Positions 46,954-57,054 of a stretch of 64,000 bases of DNA are shown in pieces. Both the position numbers and the translations under genes were made by a program. The notes under the pieces are model-generated. The model was not told where the DNA came from, did no database searches, and worked only from the letters and a program-made list of their open reading frames with translations. The first letter of the stretch is position 1, and every line of letters begins with the position of its first letter. Source of the DNA: Tethya wilhelma (taxonomy: Eukaryota; Porifera; Demospongiae; Tethyida; Tethyidae); the NCBI GenBank assembly GCA_964030475.1, contig CAXIPT010000001.1, positions 20,684,353-20,748,352 on the forward strand, read 5' to 3'.

Positions 46954-47800
46954 TTCTAAAGCTAACGTTGTCCCCAGAAGTCTTGACCATCACAAACATC
47001 AACATTTCGGTAAATCTACACGTGAAAATCCAGACCACATAAAGAGCTGCAAACAGTGTTCCAAGGAAAAACACTATAATCATTCCAACCAGTAGTGCTG
47101 TCATTGACAGACCAACGGCAACTTTGGAGTATAATTTCCTACGAGAGTATAGAGTCCTCTGTTTGAAGATGATAAGGACTACAGGGAAGAAGAGTGTTGT
47201 ATATCATTATGCCATTCTTACAAAATTTAACTGTGCAACATACCGCGTGTAGCTGAAAATATTATTTTTAATACAGTGCAATAATATATCATACCGTAAT
47301 ATTGATTGGGATTTTAATATGACTGACAGTGTGATGGTCAATGTCCAAATTGTCAAATTTATTTTCGGCTGCACAGTCTGAAATTAATTATGTAGTATAC
47401 ATCAATCTTGCCAATCAGCAAAATGGTGAAAATTAAATGCGTAACTATACTTAATTTCAAGTCAGTATAATTTAAGTGAAAAATTGCATGTCATGATTCT
47501 AGTTTGGCTGTGAGAACAGCCAGACAACTAGCTTAGTGCAGTTGGCATTCTTATTTAGGGCGATTTCATCATCAAATTATGCCTGAGGAAGCCAGTAATG
47601 TAACTTCCTGCCTTCAAATCTATAAAATATGTATATACCACACCACATAGAAGTAATCCCCTGCATATACATGTATGGTGTCAGGTCAAGTCCAGTCCAT
47701 CAAAAAAATAAGTGACTCAACGTTAGCTAAGGATGTACTTAGAATATACGTATACTCAATACAGTCCCTATATACATCTATAATCACTACACAAATATAA
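46954..47800 (-). pseudogene. Inverted copy of CD225-like intron 2 and exon 3
   Basis: Read on the - strand, exon 3 begins after TTCCCTGTAG at about 47197 and matches the D1 exon 44358-44570 closely. A two-base insertion (CTCTATACTCTCG versus CTCTACTCTCG) and a one-base loss (ACCGAAATG versus ACCATAAATG) break the frame. The intron side (about 47225-47800) matches the D1 intron around 43850-44330 inverted, including the blocks with CAGACAACTAGCTTAGTGCAG and GCCTTCAAATCT. It is therefore a duplicated 3' half of a CD225-like gene, now facing its own 5' half (D2). Confidence 0.75.
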
Positions 47801-47884
47801 CGAGGATTTATGAAAACTCATTGTATATAACCATAGTACACCACACATAACCATAGGAAACCTAGGTAACCTGTACGATAAAAA

Positions 47885-48080
47885 TAATATTACATGTGTT
47901 TTGTGTGTTCACAGAGTCAGTGCTTAAGTTTGTGTGTTCAGTTCACTTAATTTGGATAACTATACTAAACTTATAGGTAACCTGTACGTTGAATATTATG
48001 TATGTTTTGTGTGTTCACAGAGTCAGTGCTTAAGTTTGTGTGTTCACAGAGTCAGTGCTTAAGTTTGTGTGTTCACCGTG
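47885..48080. repeat. Short tandem repeats of GTGTGTTCACAGAGTCAGTGCTTAAGTTT
   Basis: The unit of about 29-33 bp occurs around 47900, 48008 and 48037, with a variant at 48067. The intervening AACCTGTACG...ATGTTTTGTGTG is also repeated. It lies between the two pseudo-exon fragments. Confidence 0.65.
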
Positions 48081-48105
48081 GCAGAGTCAGTTCACTTTCC
48101 ATAGT

Positions 48106-48175
48106 ACAAGTAGTAAAAATTTCAAAAAATAAGCAGTGTAGGAATGGGCAGTGCGGTAAAAAGTATTGGAACAAG
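48106..48175. repeat. Palindromic family P, truncated left arm
   Basis: ACAAGTAGTAAAAATTTC through GTATTGGAACAAGG, then an abrupt change into a CD225-like exon fragment. It has the same orientation as the arm at 46794. Confidence 0.75.
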
Positions 48176-48178
48176 GAT

Positions 48179-48291
48179 GGTCTTTGCAGCTCTTTATGTG
48201 GTCTGGATTTTCACGTGTAGATTTACCGAAATGTTGATGTTTGTGATGGTCAAGACTTCTGGGGACAACGTTAGCTTTAGAACACATATAT
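48179..48291 (+). pseudogene. 3' fragment of CD225-like exon 3
   Basis: Matches the end of D1 exon 3 from TTTGCAGCTCTTTATGTGG to ACAACGTTAG and beyond. It shares the derived ACCGAAATG deletion with the inverted copy at 46954-47200, so the two fragments are a duplicated pair in inverted orientation. The second membrane segment is mostly missing. Confidence 0.75.
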
Positions 48292-48474
48292 TATATGGAT
48301 TCATCATGTGTTGTTCAAGCTTACGGCAAACTACAGCCATTGAACATTGATCATGACTGATGTATAATTTAGGATTAATAATTATTCCAGTGCTTATTAT
48401 AAATAATTAATTTTATTAGAAGAACAAAACATACATGCAGGTAGTATAGTATTATCAATATTAATTTTAGAGTT

Positions 48475-49325
48475 GATTAGGCAGTACACATAAAAATAAT
48501 ATCAAGATGGCTGTTGCAATTCAGTCGAGCAGTGCAAATAAAATTGCCACATATATAGTTCAGTTGATCACAGCTTGAATAGGTCTTCAAGTAATTAGAG
48601 CCGAACCGAATACTTAAATCCACTAGAGGTGTATGCAGAGCAGGAGCTGCACAGAAAGAGATCACTAATTTATATATAAGAGGAAGCTTCAGAGCAGTAG
48701 TTAGCAGACTTAGGCATCTCATCATAACAATGTTAAACAAGCTATTTAGACCTGCAACTGAGTGCAGGATTGAGGTGTAACAGTGACGTGGTAAGGCGGA
48801 CCAAATCCTTCTCAAAATATTATTAAAGGACACCTCCAGATTCCACAACTTAATTGGAAGAGGATAATTTCCACAGAGAAGAACCATAAAGAGCTAAACA
48901 ATAACTGGAAATAGATGCATGAGTCTTGACACAGCATGAAAAGACAGGAAGAATACAATTAGCCTTCCTACACATATCGAGCTGAAATGTCATCATGGTC
49001 AGAAAGGTTGTACACAATAGTTAATGTGACCAAGGTGACAAGCTGAACTGAGAACAGGAAGGTTCTTGCCAAGGAAACTGAAGAGAGGGGATACATGATC
49101 AGGAGAGTTGTAGAGCCTAAAAAGCAGATTGTGACTGTTTGCAAAAGTAAGACAAACAGTGTTACACCAAACATCCTGTGAAGAGCAGCCAGAGAGGGTG
49201 CTAAAAGGGTTATGTCATCAGCATAACAAGCAATGCCTACAAAATGATGTTTCCAGAAACGGCCGACACCATGCTTCTCAAGCCTCTCAAATAAGATCAT
49301 CAAGGTAGATGATAAACAAGATGGG
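48475..49325 (-). mobile_element. Decayed non-LTR retrotransposon fragment (reverse transcriptase)
   Basis: On the - strand, VGIACYADDITLLAPSLAAL shows the YADD catalytic motif of a LINE-type reverse transcriptase, with TLLAPS typical of CR1/L2-like elements. Further 3' is a segment with ILRRIWSALPRHCYTSILH and VAGLNSLFNIVMMRC, as found after the RT domain in such elements. The frames are interrupted several times and no 5' part is present. Confidence 0.75.
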
Positions 49326-49540
49326 TGACAGTTATCCATCACTATTGTGTTCATCATGCGCATATTTTAATATGCGTGCGCATTCCTCTAGTTTTGTCAG
49401 CAAAAAAGGTTTAGCAAGTTTTCGCGATATGTACTCTCGTTTCGCGCGTTCTTTGGGCCACGGCGCCATGCGCCAAGCGGTCAAGCACGCATAGGATCGG
49501 AATTTCGGGGAACGAGGCTACTAAAATTAATCGTACCGTA

Positions 49541-49560
49541 ATGGACTCTCATGTATGGGG
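49541..49560 (+). pseudogene. Possible vestige of a CD225-like first exon
   Basis: ATGGACTCTCATGT follows the same GCGC-rich block that precedes the D2 start and resembles the first codons of D1 (ATGGACTCTCGTGA). No downstream exon 2 was found before the WDR83 pseudogene. Weakly supported. Confidence 0.3.
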
Positions 49561-50130
49561 CGCCATGTGTCTCAAAATTAAACATAAACATGGCTAGTGA
49601 GACTGCACTGCTGGGCCCTGCCTGGGAAATGCAATGAAATATGGGGGGGGTGCACGTGATTAGTGAATGTGGCTAAAAGCTACCGTATACCCAGAGCCGT
49701 ATACCGGATATACGGTATAATTATGGTACTAGGTTTTCGCGGATCACGATCCATTCGTGAAATTCTCCGTAATACGTATATAAATATATTGCAAGAGTGA
49801 TTCACCAGTGAACGCCGGTGAAGTAAACCAAACTGTACTATGGGACATTCGGCCCATTCCTACTATACGTACTACCGTACGTATGATACCACACATAACC
49901 ATATGAAACCTATAGGTAACCTGTACATTCTCCTATTCCTATTAGGCAAATCAAAGGAATAAGACTACATAGTCAACACATTACCTATAGCTTATTATAA
50001 ACAGGCACAATTTATTTATTGGAAAAAATAATTAGTCTAATATGAATATAAAAAACTTGGAAAACCTCGAAAACTGGTTATCTGCAAAACGTTATTCGAC
50101 TTCAGGTATCCCTATTTCGGGCCATGTCTA

Positions 50131-50510
<380 letters not shown>

Positions 50511-50872
50511 GTGAACCTTTTTTCAATACTCTGATAATGTACAGCAAGTTTTGGCATGTAAAAAATTAATATATACCTGTTCTGATAGTACTGAGATGCA
50601 TATTGGGTGTTATATGCATGCAGTACATATTATAGTGATACTTTGCTCATCAACGGTTCATATAATATTATATACATTATACAAACACTATAAAATTTCT
50701 TATATAAAAACCTGTCATACTATTTATACAAAAAAATAAAATTTAACTGGGAAAAACATTAACTTACAATACAATTGTAGAAATTATATATAGTTGAATT
50801 CTGACCATGCATATTATTATATCAGATTCCAACAAGACTCCAGCCACTATTATAGGACAGCCTGCAAAATTT

Positions 50873-52154
50873 TTAATCTGGACAATTTTTTCCACTTATT
50901 CCACATGCATAAAATTTAATATAGGCTAAATAGAGAGCTATGATCAATCCTCCAACAGCGATCTCAAGCATTCCACACAGAAGTGCAATTGTAGTGAGGG
51001 TAGCTGCCTTATTGGAATACCTTTTTCCATCAGAGTACAATCCTTTCTTAGAAAAGACTATATATAGACTATAAACATGTAGTGTGTGATGGTTAATGTA
51101 TTGGGTCAGTATCATGAATGCTTACACACACACATAGAATTCATTGGGACAAACTATATACAAATATAGTAAAAATTTTATAAAAATGAGAAGTGTAGGA
51201 ATGGGTAGTGCGGTAAAAAGCACGGAAACAAGACAAGTCTCTGAATTTCGGCACATGACTACTTCATTTTCATGAGTCAAGTTGGTCTTTTGGCCCATGA
51301 GTCAATGCAAGCAATCACTTGACTAATTTGGATAAAATAACAAGCATGTAGAATGTATAGGTGCACAGTAATCTTTGAGAGTTAGGCACAAAAAAAATTG
51401 AAGTAGTCATGTGCCGAAATTCAGAGACTTGTCTTGTTTCCTTGCTTTTACCACACTGCCCATTCCTATACACTTCTCATTTTTATAAATTTATATACTT
51501 ATTCATTCACTTTTTTTAAACACCAAGGTGCTCGATTGCATGGAGACAATCACACAGCAGAGACTATAGTCAGTCTCTACAAAAAGGAGCAGTGCGTATG
51601 ATTATGTCTCCACTGCATGCATGTATAGCAAACCGAATAACCAGAAAATTAATATTGATATGGATTTTAATTTGATTGTTGATTGTCAAAGTCCACGTCA
51701 CCAAATTTAAATGGGTCAATATTTTTAATTTCTTACTATATGGACATATGCAAATTATCAAATTTAAATTAATTGTTTAAGTTCTGGGACCAAACTCTCA
51801 ATTATACCTCTAGATCTGGCTATACAGTATTTCATGGTCCAGTGAATAATACACTGGCAAACTTACTGCAATAGACATCACGACAGCAGGTACAGAGTGA
51901 AACAAAGTGAGGATACTAAAAATTCCACAGCCTATAGCAGTGATGAGAGAGAATATAAAGAAGCTGTGAGGATGTAATTTTTCTGGTAGCCCAGCTTGCA
52001 CCATAACTGTATACCGAGGGATCTCTAGTTGTTGCTGTGGTTGCTGTATATGACATTGTGGTGCTCCTGATTCCACTGTGGAAACATCAACATTAGCAGA
52101 CCAAGGCTTGTCCACGCTGGCTATAGACTCAGGTGGTTGCTTCCAATTAAACAT
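50873..52154 (-). CDS. CD225/IFITM-like protein D4, 153 aa
   Basis: Exons (5' to 3'): 52154-51867 and 51046-50873; 154 codons with stop, phase 0. It begins MFNWKQPPESIASVDKPW, so the PPxY of the relatives is PPES here and lacks the tyrosine. A Gln-rich segment follows (QPQQQ), then LPEKLHPHSFFIFSL and the first hydrophobic segment (ITAIGCGIFSILTLF). Exon 2 starts KGLYSDGKRYSNKAATLTTIALLCG, preserving the Y-S-x-A...AL..G signature, followed by the second helix and a tail with two cysteines (YACGISGKNC). The start was chosen as the first ATG that gives an in-frame exon. An additional upstream exon is possible. Confidence 0.65.
51161..51502. repeat. Palindromic family P, copy at 51.2 kb
   Basis: Arms AAATGAGAAGTGTAGGAATGGG / CCCATTCCTATACACTTCTCATTT and GGCACATGACTACTTCATTTT / GAAGTAGTCATGTGCC. 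The ends are somewhat eroded. Tail with CATTCACTTTTTTTAAACACC. Located in the intron of D4. Confidence 0.8.
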
Positions 52155-52465
52155 TATTAAAATTATATTCACTGCATTCACTCACCAATATTTAGTCTTG
52201 ATGGTGGGAGTTGTTGATATCCAACACAGTTAGGGCTGTTTGTCTATTGAAAATTAAAGGGACCATGCAGAGCTAGTGATGCAGGAATGTAGCTAAGCCA
52301 TGCATAAGCATAGGAATGTAGCACACACACAGCCCAAATGCTGACCATGCACTTGAGGAGCTGCAATAATTTGTTGCTAGGAAGTTTACACTGTGACTTT
52401 TTTCAAAGAAATTAATCCCCTGAATGTCACTTGGACTAGAATACTCTCTCTACTGTGTATATATT

Positions 52466-52890
52466 ACAAGTAGTAAAAATTTTTAAAAAATAAGTAGTGT
52501 AGGAATGGGCAGTGCGGTAAAAAGTATTGGAACAAGGCAGGTCTCAATTTCGGCACATGACTACTTCATTATTTTTTTTTTTTGATCCTTCAAATGGATT
52601 CTCAAATGCAATGATCTGTACAATAGTATAGTATTATAGCTTATTTCATTGGTTCAAATTCCTACTAATCGGTTGACTAAGCAGTGGAGTAAACTATAAC
52701 AGAGAGGTAACTAAAACTGGACTGCTGGGCAAAAGTTGGGTATAAAAAATGAAGTAGTCATGTGCCGAAATTGAGACCTGCCTTGTTCCAATACTTTTTA
52801 CCGCACTGCCCATTCCTACACTACTTATTTTTTAAAAATTTTTACTACTTGTTCATTCACTTTTTTCAACACTACAGTGTGGAGACTATC
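52466..52890. repeat. Palindromic family P, copy next to the RAD23 break
   Basis: ACAAGTAGTAAAAATTTTTAAAAAAT...ATTTTTTAAAAATTTTTACTACTTGT (52466-52852) with the standard inner blocks, then the family tail TTCATTCACTTTTTTCAACACTAC up to a single N at 52891. Confidence 0.85.
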
Positions 52891-52893
52891 NAC

Positions 52894-52936
52894 CAGAAGT
52901 GGCTGTTGCTTGCTGTTGAGGTGCTGGTGGAGAGGG

Positions 52937-53032
<96 letters not shown>

Positions 53033-54139
53033 ATGAGTGTGAGTATGTATGCGAGTGTGGTCTAAAGTTTCACAGGCTCAAGATATATATTACAATAGCA
53101 TAAATACTTGTTGGAATGAATAGGCAAGCAGAAATACTGCTAACTATACATCTCTGCCTGTTGACAGTTTATAATAACAAACAAGTTGCATGAAATTTTC
53201 CACATATCTTTCCAAAGTTATCATAAGGATCGAAGATAATAGGATCACAACTATTACATAAACAAACACACACACAAGCCCGCCTACCTCTGCTGGTTTA
53301 GGCTTCGCCTTGCTCACCATAACAACCACAAAATTGTTCTCTTGGATTTTATATTCACTAAGCGGAGAGCTGTCATTCAGAATCTTGCCTATAGATACGT
53401 AAGAAAGTGTACAAATTGGATTAATTTTCATACAGTCTAGGAGTGTAAAAGGCATGCATTTCAGAAAAAAAAAAAGAAAGAAAAAAGGCATCCATCAAGC
53501 CCCTGGAGAGATTTGAACTCTCGACCCCTGGTTTACAAGACCAGTGCTCTAACCACTGAGCTACAGAGGCTCACATAAATCAGAAAACAATTCTTTTACT
53601 TATTACTTTCAACAACCAAAATATAGCAAACTGACACCCAATGCAGAAACATTTCTTCTAACCTGCATAGATTAACTTCATAGAAGCAGCTGGGAAAGCA
53701 TCTCCCTGAGTTTCCTCAATTTTTTGCTTCAGCATTCGAACCTGAAAAATCAAGAATGGCAGTGAGTGTTTCTAATTAATGCCCACTACATTTATTTCTC
53801 CCTGGCGACAGCATAGGAATTAATTCTAAGCTACTAAACTTTATTTAAATTATAGATACTGAGAACACACATAAATTCTGTATGGGGTTGTTCAGTAAAA
53901 CTATGTACAAGGGTATGTAAAGTTTCTCGAACAGTTTGCACTGAATTCGGACACAAATTGCAACACTAACAAGTAAAGTTACCCTTATTAATAAACATTG
54001 CCACACAGCACCCAGCTTAATGCCTTATACATAAATTTGAACACAGAACAACCCAATGATGCAGTTTGCGTACATTTTCAGAGTCGTCCAATTCGACCTT
54101 GAACGTCTTTTGTTGAAGCGTCTTGATTGTGAAAATCAT
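52894..54139 (-). CDS. RAD23: RAD23 (UV excision repair protein), N-terminal part only
   Basis: Exons (5' to 3'): 54139-54074, 53741-53663, 53388-53288, 52936-52894. Residues 1-78 form the ubiquitin-like domain: MIFTIKTLQQKTFKVELDD, then VRMLKQKIEE, KLIYAGKILNDSSPLSEYKI and NFVVVMV, then the basic KAKPKPAE. This is the standard RAD23 UBL start. The fourth exon begins the Pro/Ala/Gln-rich linker (PSPPAPQQQATATSG). Known role: shuttles ubiquitinated proteins to the proteasome and stabilises XPC. The two UBA domains and the XPC-binding domain are not found. The sequence stops at a GT next to a single N (52891) and a palindromic repeat, so the gene is either truncated here or continues on a wrongly placed contig. 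A (CA)n/(CT)n tract precedes exon 4. Confidence 0.87.
53498..53570 (-). tRNA. tRNA-Thr (anticodon TGT)
   Basis: On the - strand the sequence GCCTCTGTAGCTCAGTGGTT... folds as a 73-nt tRNA. The acceptor stem is GCCTCTG/CAGGGGC, with one G-T pair. The D-arm is AGCTCAGTGGTTAGAGC, and the T-arm has GTTCAAATC. The anticodon loop CTTGTAA has TGT at 53537-53535, reading Thr codon ACA. There is no intron. A- and B-box-like blocks (TAGCTCAGTGG and GAGTTCAAATC) are present. The tRNA lies inside the second intron of RAD23 on the same strand. Confidence 0.93.
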
Positions 54140-54330
54140 ATCGACCGAATCCAAGAGACCAGTCCTAAATAAATAACTTTTGAATTCTACCCAGAAGAGC
54201 CCTCTTACGCCTGTCTTTGCCGACTTCTTTGCTTCACAACGTGACACAGTAAAAATTTAACCTCGTGTACAAGTGACATCATCCAAATGAAGCATTCTTG
54301 GAATTCCCCTACTCCTGCCCTCTTCACGCT
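54140..54330. promoter_or_regulatory. Bidirectional promoter region between RAD23 and WDR83
   Basis: The two start codons are 191 bp apart in divergent orientation, so both promoters and 5' UTRs should share this stretch. No TATA box is evident, as usual for housekeeping pairs. Function is inferred from spacing only. Confidence 0.5.
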
Positions 54331-56387
54331 ATGTCTGCGAAGAGCCTTCCTACTGAAGTTGCGTACGAGTTAGACGGTCACCAGGGACCAGTAAGAGCAG
54401 TGAGATTCAATAGTAAGTACTGTTATAGGAGAGAGCCAAAGATATTCTCTGTGCAACTAGTTTAAGTAACATTTCTATTTAATGCCCACCAATCTTGTTG
54501 CCCATATCCTCTCAGAAAACGGTCGGTACTGTATTACATGCGGTAGTGATAGGACAGTGAGACTGTGGAACCCTCACAAAGGACTCAGAATAAAGACATA
54601 CACAGGGCACGGTGCTGAGGTGTTGGATGCTGATGCGTAAGTTAGTAAGTTATGACCCCCACATAGTTCCAAATTTTTGTGGCACAAAAAGTTTTGTGAA
54701 ATGTCTGTCTTTGCTGTTTAGAACTGAATCACAATCTCTGAATTTATATTGCCAATATACAGTCCAATCACGAAATTCATGAAAATATTGGGCCACAAAA
54801 TTTAGAGTTATACGGTAGATAATATGTCCAGCTATGTAATATATGGTTGTGGTTGGGTGTTTTGTGATCGACTGATGTTTCAGTCAATTTTGTACATGTG
54901 TTTGATTTTCAGTTCACATGACAACAGTCGTTTGGTGTCTGGAGGGGGAGATAAACAAGTCTTTCTTGTTGACGTTGGTACTGGCCAACCCATAAGGAAA
55001 TACAGGGGGCACATCAGTGTGAGTTGATCAGTATGGCTCTTGGTTGATTCTCATGGTTATGATTCTGTGTTGGTGTAAATTTTAGTATAATTTCATATTT
55101 TTGCAGAGAATCAATTGTGTGAAGTTTAATGATGAAGCTACCCTTATTCTTTCAGGTATGTATGTGTCCTTACACTGACATTTATGTTCATTTTTCTAGC
55201 ACATTTATAACAATCCAGTGTTTTATTGCACTCATGCACACACGCTCAGCTTCGTACGACTCCAGTGTGCGTGCATGGGACTGCAGATCACGGGCCTTTG
55301 ATCCGGTCCAAGTGATGGACGAGGCCGGTGACAGCGTCACCTCACTTCAGCTGACCACCAGTGAGATACTCACCGGGTGAGGGGAGCATGCATTCTAGAT
55401 ATTGTAATCGGTGGATTACATTGACCGGGAACTTACTGTATGATTATTGCACTTATAAGCTCCTACTTAATTTGACTGTTCCTTGCAAGTTACCATTTTC
55501 CAAGTAAAAGAAAGACCTGAGCTAGTTTGCAAGCAAATAGTAGTTAGAGATGCTGATCTTTTTTCTTTATCAATAATTTTTTTCCCGTACTGTTAAAGTT
55601 GCTTGATTAGCTGACTTTTTTTCTGCAATTTTAAGCAATTAATACCATTTGTGTGATCACTGAATTCTTCTTGTAACCTCCTCTGAGTCTGAATCTAATC
55701 ACAACCATGCAGCTAGCAATGGCTGGTTGTACTTATCTGATCATCTCTTGTGCACTACATTTTCAGGTCTGTGGATGGTAAAGTGAGAAGATATGACATT
55801 AGATTTGGAAAACTTGTTACTGACACCATAGGACGTATGTTACCATAGCAATCTGCACATATTGTGTACTAGTCTATCATTCAAGCTAGCGCCATTATTC
55901 GCTTTCATGACCCCTTATCATATGTGTGTTGTAGGTAAGGGGTCATCAAAATGAAAACGGGGCTAACTAGATAGAAATTGTGTACTTGCTCAATGTATCA
56001 AACCTTTGTACAGAGCCAGTGACTAGTGCCAGCTTCTCAAGAGATGGTAACTGCATCTTGGTCTCGTCTCTTGATAATAAACTGAGGCTTCTTGACAAGG
56101 ACAGTGGAGAGATGTTGAATGAGTGAGCCCCTTTATTTCAAGTGCAGTGTTTTCTTGATTTATAAAAATTTAGATCCAGTGTTGTTTCATTGGCTCAGGT
56201 ACAAAGGTCATCTAAACTCGGACTATAAATTGGACAGCTGCTTGACTCATGATGATGCTCATGTGATCAGTGGCTCTGAAGATGGACGGGTGTGCTTCTG
56301 GGACCTTGTGGAAGTAAGATGGCAGATGCTCACAGAGCTTATAGCTGCATACAATGTCATTTTCTCTCTCTCTCTCTCCTCTCTCAT

Positions 56388-56422
<35 letters not shown>

Positions 56423-56625
56423 GAACACTAGTGCACACTCTACACCATTCAAAGCCATCAACATCAATCACTCTAGACCGTCCTTGTGTGATCTATTCAT
56501 TGGCCCACCACCACAAGCAGCCATGTCTACTAACAGCTGGATCAAGAGGTCCAGTCAGAGTGTGGAAGCCTCCTGGCTGGAGAGAAGAGGAACAGGAAGA
56601 GGAGGACAATGACTCAGGTAGATAA
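54331..56625 (+). CDS. WDR83: WD repeat-containing protein 83 (MORG1), 326 aa
   Basis: Exons: 54331-54412, 54516-54636, 54913-55018, 55107-55155, 55250-55376, 55767-55834, 56014-56122, 56199-56313, 56422-56625; 327 codons with stop. Seven WD-like blades can be followed: VRAVRFN with CGSDRTVRLWNP; YTGHGAEVLDADA with SGGGDKQVFLVD; YRGHI and CVKFND with YDSSVRAWDCRS; SVDGKVRRYDIR; SSLDNKLRLLDKDSGEML; YKGH, DYKLD and SGSEDGRVCFWDLV; SLAHHHKQPCLLTAGS with VRVWKP. The order and length match metazoan WDR83, a scaffold for ERK signalling and a spliceosome-associated protein. The last exon ends in an acidic EEEQEEEDND tail. The (CT)n(CA)n run before the last exon serves as the polypyrimidine region. 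Confidence 0.95.
54660..54820. repeat. CCGTATA-type MITE in WDR83 intron 2
   Basis: TAGTTCCAAATTTTTGTGGCA at the left and TGGGCCACAAAATTTAGAG followed by TTATACGGTA at the right are imperfect inverted ends. It has the same interior words (CTGTCTTTGCTGTTTAGAAC, ATTGCCAATATAC) as the copies at 57.4-58.0 kb. Confidence 0.6.
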
Positions 56626-56629
56626 TGAA

Positions 56630-57000
56630 TATTATTACAATGAATACTTTGATAATGTACAGCAAGTATTGTATAAAAAATATTCGTTCTGATATTACTG
56701 AAATGCATGGAATTGTATGCAACCTTTTGGATGTACATATTAGTGATACTTTGTTCATCAAAGGTTCATATACATTACAAGTGATAAAATTTCTTACGTA
56801 TAAATCTTACACACATACAAAACATTATAGTCACAATGAAAATTATGATGATTGTATATAGTTGAATTCTGACAGTACAAAACTTTCACACAAGACTCCA
56901 TCATCATTATTGAACAGTCTGCAAAATTTTAATCTGGACACTTATTCCACATGTATGTATAAAGATAGGCTAAATAGATAGCTATGACCAATCTCCCTTG
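56630..57000. repeat. Segmental-duplication partner of 50.5-50.95 kb with eroded D4-like exon end
   Basis: Matches 50520-50950. At about 56936-56990 it contains, on the - strand, a degenerate copy of the last codons of gene D4 (GCCTAT...CCACATG...GTCCAGATTAAAA). This shows that the duplicated unit was the WDR83 3' end plus a convergent CD225-like gene. Confidence 0.7.
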
Positions 57001-57054
57001 GACTACTTATGAGTTCAATATTCAAATGTATGCATTCTTAACTCTAACACCTAG

